From assembly GCA_026168455.1 (NCBI GenBank), contig CM047431.1, positions 43,403,466-43,467,465 on the forward strand: a stretch of DNA of 64,000 nucleotides, read 5' to 3'. The notes below the pieces were generated by a model. It saw only the letters and a program-made list of their open reading frames with translations, was not told the origin of the DNA and did not search any database. Made by a program: the position numbers and the translations under genes. The DNA is from Theocolax elegans. Lineage: Eukaryota; Arthropoda; Insecta; Hymenoptera; Cerocephalidae. Below, in pieces: positions 10,079 through 21,174 of the stretch; position 1 is the first letter of the stretch, and each line of letters starts with the position of its first letter.

Positions 10079-13000
10079 TGCTATTTGCTATATATAACCT
10101 AAGTATTCAATTAAATCGTTTCACAGACAGTGCATTTTTGCGTGGTATTTTTCGTAAAAAATATTCTATTCAATTTTTTTAAGACAAATATTTCGTTTTC
10201 AAAATGCCAAAATTACAATTGTTTCTAACTTTTTAATGGAACTACAACACACATTTAGATTATTGATCCACGAAAATGCCTCTTCTCCTATTTTCCACGT
10301 ACTTTTTTTATTATCTTATTAATTAATCAACAAAAAATGAGTATGTGACCCCTTAACGAGCTTATTTGGAAAATATTATTGAATTCCAATGATCGATCAC
10401 ATTGTTAACTCGGGCAAATACCGAGCGGCGAATGCTAGTTTACTTATACTACTAAACCGTTAAATCACAAGTTCGTAATAAAAATTTACTATTTTCTTAC
10501 AATTTACGTATACATTTAATACCGAGAGAAATTCTTATTTGTAACGACCAAATTTAAAACTGATAAATATTTCATCTTCAATTTTATATTTTACTATAAA
10601 TTGAAGTCTACGTTTAGCTACGCTTGAGTTTGAAATATGTCAAGTTATATTCAATTTACATAATGTATGAAATATGTAGAAATGTACATTCACAGTGACG
10701 TAACGTTTATTTTTTTTCATCAAATATTATTTTATTGCATACAAATTCTTGGGGATTACACAAAATTGTACTGTTGTAACTTTATTGTTTACGTCGTGCA
10801 AATTTTATTATTAATTTGTAATGTATATATTTTTAAATAGTTTCAAAACTTTTACTGTGCTTAAATTAATAATGCAAAAGCTGTGCAAGAGAATATTTTG
10901 ATGAGGAAGCGATTGATAAAATTTAATTTGAAATAAAAGCAACGAAAAATATAAATAAATGAAAAATAACGTTATGTAAATTCAATTTATAAGAATCTGT
11001 ATAAATAAATTTAAATTTAGTTCCTTCTTGCAAATAAGATAAACATATAATACACTATCTATGTGGCATACGACATAAAATATGAAAATCAATACTCGTT
11101 AAAAATAGAATATCGGTTTTCCAGTTTTTCAAGTTACAAGAGGAGGATGTACATACGTAGTCGACAGTATGCCTATAATATATATGTGTATGTGTATACG
11201 TACTATAAATCTTTATGTAAAATATAATGTATTAAATTTACAATAACACTTCGCTTACTTTTGTGAAAAGTAATTTGTTAAACAAATAGTGGTTATTGTT
11301 AAATTATAGCGGTAATTGATATAAAACTCAACCATATCTCGTACGTTATAAAATAAGATTATTTGTTTATGAAATGTTTTCTACATTAAAATCAAATAAG
11401 AAGAAAAGTAAATAAGAGAAGGTAAACAAAAATGTAATAAGGAGAACAAAGATTATTTCCCTTTATTAACAATCATAGTTGGAAATAAGATTTGAGTTTT
11501 TTTTTCTCATTTATACAAGAAAACATTTTATAGTTATTTACTGCATTAAGGAACACCAGTTGAATTTTACCTTGTATAAGCGGAAAACCTCAATTGCAAT
11601 TTTACTTTAAAAATATCAGTGATAACAAATGAAAATAAAAAAGTTTATTGTTGAAAAAGTGAAAAATATAAAAGTACAGATTAATCTTTATAAATTATTA
11701 TTTGGTTACACGTATGATAAAAATGAAAGTAAAGTTTGTTGTAAATAGTTTAACAAATAGTTGCCATGTTTAATTGAACACTCTTCAATTAGTTAACGTA
11801 TATTGAGTTACAACTTGTTAATTACGAAGGGCACGTGAAACTAGATATTCCAGAATGATTGATTAAATTATAAATGCAACTATTCCTTTGCAAAAATCGT
11901 AGTACAATTAATTAAAGTAAAATATTTTAATAGTCGTTGAGAGTACACTTGGTTGAAATCGTCTTCAAGGAGTGATTCAAGTAAGAAAGATATAGAACAA
12001 GATCATGATAAAGAATAGGATGATAGGAAAGGTGACTCCACTCCTCTCTTTTTTTTATTCTTTTTCGAAAACTCTTGTGAAAGTGCAGTAGGGTCGACTC
12101 CACCGGCCAAAGGAAAAGTTGGTAGCACAAATTGCTTTTGAAATCCGGTGCGGCAATATTCGTCTTTTAAACGCGATCCCGGAAATAAATTCGTAAGGCG
12201 CGTGGAAGCCACTGGCACTTCCTGTCTTTGACTCCGCGAATCATTGTGGTTGTGAGTCGTGTGTCAGTGTTAAAGGAGCTCACCGAGCATGTTAACTCGC
12301 GTCCTACTTCCTTCGATTCTTTTCATTGTGGGTATATATACCTATACATATAGGGATACCGTGTGCCTTTACGGAGACATTCGTAAGAACTTACTTCTGT
12401 CAAATCTAATCGGATTTGATTATCCATTGGTTAGATTTATTACACTCGAGTGATTTTAAACCCGATTTTATTAACCACTACCATGGTATGCAGGACTGCC
12501 AATAAATCTCTTACAATCGAAATTTTAACGTAATTTATCAACGAATAATAATGCGATAACGTTATCTTAACTATACAACCGAGGAGTCACAAAAAAACTG
12601 TGCTGTTAGTTTTTAGGTTATGTATACGGTTACCTCGATAACCCAACAGAGACTCGCAAGGGTGCAACTGTACTTATCTTTTCGCGTTTATATACATACA
12701 GTATGTATACTTCTCGCACGGTATCTCCGAGTACATAAGATGATCGGTATACTCATTCATAATATCTACCTGTAAAAAGTACCTTACTTTAAACATTTCA
12801 GTATTTTTAACATTTTTTTCAAATATTATAAAATTAATTTAAATTTTCCGTTCGTTTATTGGAAATGTAATATTTTATAGATAATTATTTCATTGATAAA
12901 CATTATTATTTACACTACACGTATCATATTTTTTACGTTAAATGTTATGTTTCACGCAGGAATAATGATCAGTTTGTACAAATTTACATGTATCGGGTAA

Positions 13001-13379
13001 AATATTTAATGGTCAGAAAAAAGTATAAAAATTTAAATAATTAAACGTACGTTTATTTTGAAATTTTTTATGACCTAGATCGGTGGGTTGACTCGTGGTG
13101 CTCCAATGATAATATTAAAAGTTCTCGACTCTCTTTTTATAAAAAATTTCATTTAGTAAAAAATACAATGATAAATAATGACCGTTTAAAAGTATCCGAT
13201 CAAGATATCGTTATTTTCGATTAATCACGAGCAAAGATACGAAGAGTCATTTTTTAAAAGGGAAAACAATTACAGGAAGTAACCGCAAGATTATCATCGT
13301 TTTCCTGTTTCGCAATGTATCAAAAGAGCTCGGAAAGGTTCAGCTCTTTACAAAACTAATGGACATTTAATGCAACGAG

Positions 13380-13720
13380 CAAGAATTCAATCAAGGCCAT
13401 TTCGCGAGTCGAGGTGGAAATAAAAAAAAAAGAGTACCAGGAAAAGTGAGGGAGAGGGGGCGGGGCAAAAGCGAGAAACGAAATCCGATCAATTGAAATC
13501 AAAGGGGATCTCTTCAAACGCTCGATTTACGGTCATTAAGCGTTCGTTTATATGCCGAAAGAAAAATCTTGCCCGCGAAAAGTGGCGCGAAGAACGATCC
13601 CCCATTAATCCGGAAAGAGATTACCGGCGCGCGTATTTGAATGAAAATCTGGGGCCCCTTCTATACTGATTCGGACTGTTAATTTAAATTGATTATCGTT
13701 CTCGAAATAATGGCGTTGCT
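13380..13720. promoter_or_regulatory. Candidate regulatory block
   Basis: CpG-containing sequence of high complexity, with homeodomain-type TTAAT/ATTAA cores (CCCATTAATCC near 13601; a TTAAT-rich stretch near 13678) and a TTTAT element near 13548. There is no coding frame. The pattern resembles insect conserved non-coding elements, but conservation was not tested. Confidence 0.3.
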
Positions 13721-13724
13721 CGCC

Positions 13725-15570
13725 TTATCTCACCCTCGTTTCCTGTCGTCTTTGAGACACTTTCCACCCCTCCCCTTCGAATTGTATTATGCGCGTTACA
13801 GCATTGTTTTAAAGGGGAACCAGCGATTCTACCGTTACGCATTTTTTTTAATATGGACGGACGACCTGTTTTGAATAATTGGAGACTTCGAATGAATATT
13901 CAATTGGTGTAATTTTACATTGCCGGCGGGGTGGGGATCGTCTAAGTGGCCTCCTTTGAGAATCCTAGTTATTTCTACTTTTCATTGCTAATTATACTTT
14001 ACGAAATATTACTCTCCTAACTATTTTTACTTCACGAATAATCACCCGAGTATGAATCGAGCTGCATCAAAAGTTTAGCTTCGTTATCCGGTTCTCTTCC
14101 AATAGCCGAACACGATCCAAAAACGCTATGTAATGTTTTTTTATGTCTCGCCAGGAGAAGTAATGGATTTCTGAAAAATTAATCCGAACTTGATTACTTG
14201 GTGACCAGTACCTAAATAATATTATTCTATAAATGTTAATATACTAATAATAATTTATAAAATAATTATCCGACTATCTTTTAATTTTCAGCACGCTCAT
14301 AATAATTTTTATTTTCTTTTTAGTGATAGACCTGACTATTCCAATTCAATGGAAGCCAAACCCAGACCGTAAATTAACAACATCATATGCCTGATCCGCC
14401 ACCGGAAATTTTTTCCAACATTACTATCATATTGATCGTGTAGTAGGTATACGTAAAAAGTTAGAGAATATTATAATGTTATGCTTTGATTAGACAATAT
14501 AATAGTAATATTTAAAATATAATGTTGTAAATCTAAGTAGCGTAGCGTAGTTTACCAAGTTCTCGCTTAAAGTGGAGAACTTTTTTTTGCTCGATCCTGT
14601 GAAAATGTTACGTAACGCGACGAAGAAAGTTGAAGCAGTAACTCAAACTAATAGAATCAAAGTCATTCAACATCGACGTTCACCGAAGCTTACGAAGAGT
14701 CCGGAGGTCTCTGTATTATTGAATCAATACGAGAGACGTGTTTCTTTCCAGTGCCAGGGCATTACAAAAGTAGGACGCGTACCAATCTTTCTACACTATT
14801 CAATTCCTTGGCATAAGCTCATCTATTTGTCAGTTATGAACTGCAGAATATTATGGCGCAGTTGATAAAAATACGAGAATAACAGTCACTGGGTGCACAG
14901 GATTGGAAATGACATTTTACAAGATGTTCCTTTACGTATAGAAACATTCGAGTCTTTGATATCTCAAGATAATCTTTCGATCAATGATCATTAGTTTATC
15001 AACGTTTAGGTATCCCTTTTTTATAATATCTTGCGTAAATATTAGTATATACTTTTTTTTCTAAAATTAGATAAATTGAGTCATATGTTCAAATATAAAA
15101 AAGAATAAGAAAAGAAAGAGAAAAAAATGAGGGAAACAAGATTTTTATTTCGTATTATCAATCGAGTGAGCGTGAAGCCACTCATCATCTCTTGACGCGA
15201 CGTGACACCACCTTCGGAGAGGCAAAATATCTCGCAGCTCGTATCGTCTTTGTATCGCTTTTGTATCCAACATCTTCCCGGTCTTCCCGGTCTTCCCAGT
15301 CTTCCCGACCAAGTGAACTCGCACCCGTAACCGGTGCTCATTTTTATTTCTCTCCCCTCGAGTCCATTATGGCCTGTGTATCCCGTATATTTCGTGGCCC
15401 CTTAAACTCGAGTATCCTTTGCGCTTCTCGGTCTCTCTTATCGGCGGAATGGATTTTTCCGCGAGGCCTTTTATTTTCCCTTCTCTTACCGAGAATGAAG
15501 CGAGAGTCCTTCGCATAATAGCTTGCGGAGAAAAATTGTAGTTCAGGTTACTCGATTGTACATGTTTAAT
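13725..15570. other. Spacer; unrecognised 97-codon frame
   Basis: The frame at 14572-14865 (plus) is unusual in lacking low complexity and in having a fairly even residue mix (it includes VKMLRNATKKVEAVTQTNR). A second open frame, about 14,846-14,938, continues in another phase after the first stop. This could be a broken coding remnant, perhaps of a transposon, but I recognise no domain. A 9-bp tandem repeat lies at 15273-15308. Confidence 0.3.
15273..15308. repeat. 9-bp minisatellite, four units
   Basis: Four head-to-tail copies of TCTTCCCGG, the last two each with one change. Short and without a known function. Confidence 0.8.
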
Positions 15571-15583
15571 GCATTACGTTTCT

Positions 15584-15590
<7 letters not shown>

Positions 15591-15628
<38 letters not shown>
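15591..15628. repeat. (CT)19 microsatellite
   Basis: Uninterrupted CT dinucleotides for about 38 bp, preceded by a less perfect pyrimidine stretch. Confidence 0.95.
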
Positions 15629-15632
<4 letters not shown>

Positions 15633-15848
15633 TCATTTATAATTTCACCATTTTTCTTAAACTTAACTTGTTTGATTTTTATCATTATTGATGCGTTCAA
15701 ATTAATCACATTTTACGATATACACCTACAGAGGAAACTATAGACAATTCACCAAAATTTATCTACTTTAAAATAATCTATTTATATTTTTAATAAATTA
15801 TATTAGATTATAGTCCGAGTTCACGATGCAATAAACAATGTAAATAGA

Positions 15849-16000
15849 GGCCTGCGATGGCTCAGACGATAGGGTGGTGGACTTGTACCCGCAGGTTCCG
15901 CGTTCGATTCCCGGTCTCTGCCGATTGATACAACCACCATTGGGGAATGTAAGTGCTTTCTTAACAAAGACATCGTATGACTTCCGTCGCATTTGAAGTT
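15849..16000 (+). mobile_element. tRNA-derived SINE (tRNA-Thr-like head)
   Basis: The head at about 15849-15922 keeps the layout of a tRNA gene. An A-box-like TGGCTCAGACGATAGGG is followed by an anticodon-loop-like ACTTGTACC, reminiscent of threonine tRNA. Then comes a B box, GTTCGATTCCC, inside a T arm (CCGCG-loop-CCCGG) with one mismatch. The acceptor strands do not pair properly, so this is not a functional tRNA gene. A non-tRNA body follows (from ATTGATACAACCACC onwards), as expected for a SINE. The 3' end, near 16,000, is uncertain, and no clear target-site duplication or A-tail was found. Confidence 0.65.
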
Positions 16001-16004
16001 AACA

Positions 16005-16565
16005 AAAATATTCATAAAATCATGAAAATATGCATTTCCCGGCGCGTCAGAAATTGATTCGTTAAAGTGTACGAATAACCGATCTCCATATTTTGTGTGT
16101 TGTCTAAGTCAAAGACGATCTTGAATAATCTACCCAATTAAAATAAAAAAACATTCACGTATATATGCGCAACGCAAACAACCGAAGATGAAACTTTTTG
16201 AAAAGTAAAAAGTAAACTGGAATTTCGAAATGAGCAGGTAGTATACTATCGTATAAAAGAAGGTAAAACTACAAAGTTGGTAAAATTTTTCTCATCCGGC
16301 AGTATATTGCCAAGTTTGATAAAAATTCTCGTTATTTATGCATGTTAAGGAAGGAAGGAAGGAAAAAGTCTATTGAAGAATCTAGAGTTGAAATCTCTCT
16401 TCGACAGGATGGAAGGAAGCGGTACCGAATCGACTTTCGACATAAATCTAAAATTTTCTTAAACAAGACAAATCGCTGTATTAAAATTCCAAGGTACAGA
16501 GAAAGAGAATGAGAGAGAAAGAGAGGGAGAGAGAGTGTGGGGTATAAAAGACTCGAAGGAGAGAG
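16005..16565. other. Spacer with GGAA and GA tracts
   Basis: No gene. It has a GGAA repeat at about 16349-16365 and a GA-rich tract at 16499-16534; frames across these are repeat translations. Confidence 0.5.
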
Positions 16566-16569
16566 AACC

Positions 16570-16840
16570 TTGAAAAATCGAAGAAATAGACCGGGTCTGT
16601 GCCTCAGGTGGCAGAGTATCCGTGGGTGCATAAAACGTTGCATCGGCTGTACCAGCCAATCGCCGACCACCGGACGGGAAATGCACTACGGCCGCGCGCA
16701 GACGCAAGGAGGCGGAGTTGCACTCCCGCGAGCTTCTCTCAACTTCGGTATAGATTCCGACGAACTATATACTGTATACTTCCAAGTCGGCGGCGTTACG
16801 CGGTTCCATTCGTTCCTTCGTTCGTTCGTACTATCGCTCT
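16570..16840. promoter_or_regulatory. GC-rich block next to the tandem duplication
   Basis: High-complexity, CpG-rich sequence with CCAAT (CCAATCG near 16657) and TATA-like strings (ACTATATACTG near 16765). Frames are open on both strands. One plus frame reads AEYPWVHKTLHRL, which recalls a Hox hexapeptide but has V for M and no homeodomain nearby, so it is not called as a gene. A promoter, enhancer or untranslated exon is possible. Confidence 0.25.
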
Positions 16841-18495
16841 TTCCATTGGCTTTTCTTCGTTTTAAAATATTTTACCCTTTCCATCGCAAACGAACTCCTT
16901 TGCATCGTATTATATAAAACTTAATCGTCATTGTAAAGTGATTCCGAAGAATCCGAATCTCGAGCAAAATACGGTAAAGATTTCATCAAGAATATCGACG
17001 TAGCGGAGGGTAAAAGAAAAAAAAGAAGAATATGGTTGCATCAGCCAGCATACCGCGGAAGCGTATCATTGTCCCTTCGTAGAGGGTGTGCACACGTTAC
17101 CGGCGTTCACGCATCGTCGAGCCATAATGCACGCGGCGATGAATTCACCGGGGAGCACGTTGAAAGCTCGAAAAGAGCTTGCGACGCTTTCCGAGTCTGC
17201 GCTTAGAGAAATCTCGTTTGTTACAATGTACCTGGTATTCTACAATGTTATTCTTTTTTTTTACACGTGCTGTATTCTCCCTCTATTCGGTTTTACAATT
17301 AATTTTAGATTTTTAGTTGAAATTTCATTTGATTTTTATATTGCATACGATATTGCGGCAATTCGCTATATTATTTGATTTATATTTATATTTATATCTA
17401 TTACTTTCCCTTTCACTTTATACAATCTGTCAAAAAGATAATTATTAAACACCGATTAAAAGTTAAATTTAAAAAAATTTGCAAACGATAATTATTTACT
17501 TGGGATACTACTTCAATTAATATATATGTATATATATATAAGTGATTTGACCAACCAGGTTGATTTCGCTAATGACTATAAATTGTAAATATAAAGTGGA
17601 CGTAATTTCGAGGTACGAATACTCGACACTTATAGTCAGTAATTATCAAAATGAAGTACTCGCACACTAATTGCTAAATTTAAAACTTGAATTATTATGT
17701 AATTTGCCGATTAAAGTATATACATTAACCCCCCCCCCCCTGTCCGGCCGACAAATTTGACCGTGTGCTACGCGTGAAAAAAACGAGAAGGCGGAATAGA
17801 AAATCAATAATTTCCCGCAATAGTTAAATAACGAGAAAATTAGCAATTTAAGGATATGTAACCGCAACACACATAAATATTTCGACGTGATTCACATTTC
17901 CGCGTGGGTAAATTCAACGCGAAATGAAAGTCGGACGAGTGGAAATCCGCACGCGTTGGGACGTCGGACGTATGGACGTATATACATATATAACGATGTG
18001 TGTGCACATGTACACGCACGTATAGAGACACACACACGTATACGTATATACATATAGGAGGGAGTAAAAAGAAGCTCGGATCTCCGCGTCACCGACGGGT
18101 ATGGGAAAAAAGTGTACAATGAGAAAAAAAAAGCGAGATACGACAGTCGGGTAGGGTGGAAGATTGATTTACATTCCATTATGCTTTAGTAGCTTGTGAC
18201 CGAAAGACAAAGTAGAAATAAGTTTTATTTTTATAACGGAGTTATGAAATCTGAATTAGGACTCACTCGACATTTTTTTTTCCTTCGGGCAAATGTTTAT
18301 CACTGTTAATGCATTACATTATAACTTCATTACTTAGCTTATAAATATATGATTTACGAATAATTGAAGACTCTTATTAGCCTATACCAATAATTTATTC
18401 CTTGACCATTTTCTACTTACTTATCGTACTTAAATTATTATATTATATATTATTGATTATATTAATTGTTAACTTAAATCTATTAGTGTGTACAT
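16841..18495 (+). repeat. Tandem duplication of about 1.65 kb, copy 1
   Basis: Aligns to copy 2 at an offset of 1655 bp at its start. Over about 16,860-18,259 the copies are almost identical, with roughly eight substitutions plus homopolymer and microsatellite length changes. The duplicated unit contains a complex core (about 16,920-17,215), a C12 run (17729-17740) and TA/TATACA-rich DNA. Matching open frames in both copies (for example 17088-17378 and 18744-18959) are a result of the duplication, not evidence of genes. The last 250 bp or so of this copy is degraded by small deletions (see the seam entry). Confidence 0.95.
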
Positions 18496-18512
18496 TTCTT
18501 CCATGGCTTCTT
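18260..18512. other. Error-like seam between duplicate copies
   Basis: Against the matching part of copy 2 (about 19,926-20,185), this stretch is about 28 bp shorter. Most differences are deletions of one or two bases, mainly in short runs or doublets (GACTCACTCGAC versus GGACTCACTTCGAC; CCTTCGGG versus CCTTTTCGGG; ACTGTTAA versus ACTGGTTAA). The first bases of copy 2 (CCATGGCTTCTTCG versus CCATTGGCTTTTCTTCG) show the same pattern. This looks like unpolished long-read or gap-fill sequence. Confidence 0.7.
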
Positions 18513-20122
18513 CGTTTTAAAATATTTTACCCTTTCCATCGCAAACGAACTCCTTTGCATCGTATTATATAAAACTTAATCGTCATTGTAAAGTGATTCC
18601 GAAGAATCCGAATCTCAAGCAAAATACGGTAAAGATTTCATCAAGAATATCGACGTAGCGGAGGGTAAAAGAAAAAAAAAGAAGAATATGGTTGCATCAG
18701 CCAGCATACCGCGGAAGCGTATCATTGTCCCTTCGTAGAGGGTGTGCACACGTTACCGGCGTTCACGCATCGTCGAGCCATAATGCACGCGGCGATGAAT
18801 TCACCGGGGAGCACGTTGAAAGCTCGAAAAGAGCTTGCGACGCTTTCCGAGTCTGCGCTTAGAGAAATCTCGTTTGTTACAATGTACCTGGTATTCTACA
18901 ATGTTATTCTTTTTTTTTTACACGTACTGTATTCACCCTCTATTCGGTTTTACAATTAATTTTAGATTTTTAGTTGAAATTTCATTTGATTTTTATATTG
19001 CATACGATATTGCGGCAATTCGCTATATTATTTGATTTATATTTATATTTATATCTATTACTTTCCCTTTCACTTTATACAATCTGTCAAAAAGATAATT
19101 ATTAAACACCGATTAAAAGTTAAATTTAAAAAAATTTCCAAACGATAATTATTTACTTGGGATACTACTTCAATTAATATATATGTATATATATATATGT
19201 ATATAAGTGATTTGACCAACCAGTTTGATTTCGCTAATGACTATAAATTGTAAATATAAAGTGAACGTAATTTCGAGGTACGAATACTCGACACTTATAG
19301 TCAGTAATTATCAAAATGAAGTACTCGCACACTAATTGCTAAATTTAAAACTTGAATTATTATGTAACTTTGCCGATTAAAGTATATACATTAACCCCCC
19401 CCCCCCTACCCGGCCGACAAATTTGACCGTGTGCTACGCGTGAAAAAAACGAGAAGGCGGAATAGAAAATCAATAATTTCCCGCAATAGTTAAATAACGA
19501 GAAAATTAGCAATTTAAGGATATGTAACCGCAACACACATAAATATTTCGACGTGATTCACATTTCCGCGTGGGTAAATTCAACGCGAAATGAAAGTCGG
19601 ACGAGTGGAAATCCGCACGCGTTGGGACGTCGGACGTATGGACGTATATACATATATAACGATGTGTGTGCACATGTACACGCACGTATAGAGACACACA
19701 CACGTATACGTATATACATATAGGAGGGAGTAAAAAGAAGCTCGGATCTCCGCGTCACCGACGGGTATGGGAAAAAAGTGTACAATGAGAAAAAAAAAGC
19801 GAGATACGACAGTCGGGTAGGGTGGAAGATTGATTTACATTCCATTATGCTTTAGTAGCTTGTGACCGAAAGACAAAGTAGAAATAAGTTTTATTTTTAT
19901 AACGGAGTTATGAAATCTGAATTAGGGACTCACTTCGACATTTTTTTTCCTTTTCGGGCAAATGTTTTATCACTGGTTAATGCATTACATTAATAACTTC
20001 ATTACTATAGCTTATAAAATTATATGATTTACGAATAATTGAAGAATCATCTTATTAAAGCATATATCCATATAATTTATTCACTTGACATTTTAATACT
20101 TATCTTATACATATGTACTTAA

Positions 20123-20161
<39 letters not shown>

Positions 20162-20185
20162 GTTAATCATAAATCTAATATAGTG
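18496..20185 (+). repeat. Tandem duplication of about 1.65 kb, copy 2
   Basis: Second copy, directly downstream of and in the same orientation as copy 1. Single-base differences include CTCAAGC for CTCGAGC near 18613, CACGTACTG for CACGTGCTG near 18921, AGTTTGA for AGGTTGA near 19223, and a longer TA/TATG microsatellite near 19181-19206. It ends in a long ATT repeat that is much shorter in copy 1. Confidence 0.95.
20122..20161. repeat. (ATT)13 microsatellite
   Basis: About 13 ATT/TTA units at the right edge of duplicate copy 2. The equivalent point in copy 1 (near 18431-18460) has a short, disordered AT tract. Confidence 0.95.
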
Positions 20186-20222
20186 TTTATTTAAACAATA
20201 TATGTAGTAATAAGTTAGCCTT

Positions 20223-20985
20223 TTATTGCACAAATATATAGAGAAAAAATATTACAGAATATAAGTTTCCAACGTATACAGGTATTGCAGTTAAAGAAAA
20301 AAATGGGTAAACTGGGGTAAACGCGAAAGTAAGCAAGATGCTCGATACTGCTAAGAAAAAGAGGAAAACAAATCCGAAAAATAAAGATACGAGAAAAAGA
20401 TGAAGCGACGAGAAAAAAGAGGTGAAGTGATGGTGTGGGTCGGGTAGGAGGAGGAGGAGGAGGAGGAGGAGAAGGAGGAGGGAAAGGGGTGAAAAGGAGA
20501 AAGGGCTTATATCGAGTTGGGGTCGGGAACGCGCTTGGATGAGCCCGGGAATGTATCTGGTGCTCGAGAGCGATGCAAAAGAGGTACCCACTGAAAAAAG
20601 CAAAGGAAAAGAGGAGAGAGTAAGCGGAAGAAAAGCGTGTAACACTCTACCTTGTATTATACATGCGCAAGGGCAAATAACTTCGCGGTTGATCGATGAG
20701 TAAAAAGAAATTATTGCGGGAAATCACCGCTATTGTTGTCAATGTTAACGAGATATATCCAATTTACGTATATACTCGAAATCCGTTTTTTGTTGTTATT
20801 AATAATCTCTTTCGCAAATCTACTTGTGGAGCGTTATAAAAAAATTAGGGTGCTATTAGTATATATCCGGTTAATTCACGCAAACAATCGAGTGACGTAT
20901 AAAAAAATCTCTATAAATCCTTGGGGGAAAAAAAAAGAGAAAAAGAGTTCCTTCGACGATCGCCTTGCAATTTCGCAAAAGCTTT
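20223..20985. other. Purine-rich spacer, (GGA)n tract
   Basis: Holds a GGAGGAGGA tract at about 20448-20480 within a longer purine-rich stretch. The 140-codon minus-strand frame (20223-20645) is a Leu/Ser/Phe-rich translation of this tract and is not a credible gene. Confidence 0.6.
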
Positions 20986-20989
20986 AAAG

Positions 20990-21170
20990 CTCTCTCACGC
21001 TCGCCGTTTATTACATAACCGCGTCCGGAAATATGCAAGTCAAACAGGCTTGACTCAGCGGTTTATTCGCGCGTCCTGAAGCGAGAGAAAAATAGAAATG
21101 GGGAGGATCAGAGGAAAAGAGAAGGAAAGTATCGTTGGCGGTCATCGTTCGCATCTTGCTGATGTCCACA
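20990..21170. promoter_or_regulatory. Candidate regulatory block
   Basis: Complex CpG-containing sequence with an octamer-like ATATGCAA (about 21031) and a small inverted repeat, GTCAA-ACAGGC-TTGAC, at about 21039-21054, followed by TCAGCGGTTTATTCG. Inferred from composition and motifs only. Confidence 0.25.
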
Positions 21171-21174
21171 ATTT

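Larger units (their letters stand above)
8200..13370. other. AT-rich spacer without recognised genes
   Basis: Very AT-rich between about 9,800 and 12,000. It contains a purine tract (9514-9605), a perfect Grainyhead-type motif (10069-10078) and a more complex stretch near 12,100-12,330. The frame at 8705-8998 and the frames at 9358-9743 are open but match nothing known, and the latter translate the GAA/GGA tract. Confidence 0.5.

Noticed and set aside
15849..15922. Functional tRNA-Thr gene
   Set aside because: The acceptor strands do not pair and the anticodon stem is poor; a SINE head fits better.
17088..19845. Identical open frames repeated 1.65 kb apart (for example 17892-18179 and 19558-19845)
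   Set aside because: They are identical because the DNA is duplicated; composition is repeat-driven and no domain is present.
20122..20161. CRISPR-like or other spaced array among the simple repeats
   Set aside because: All tandem repeats here are microsatellites or minisatellites without regular unique spacers.
20223..20645. 140-codon minus-strand hydrophobic frame, possible membrane protein
   Set aside because: The Leu/Ser/Phe runs are the translation of the GGA/GAAAA tract.
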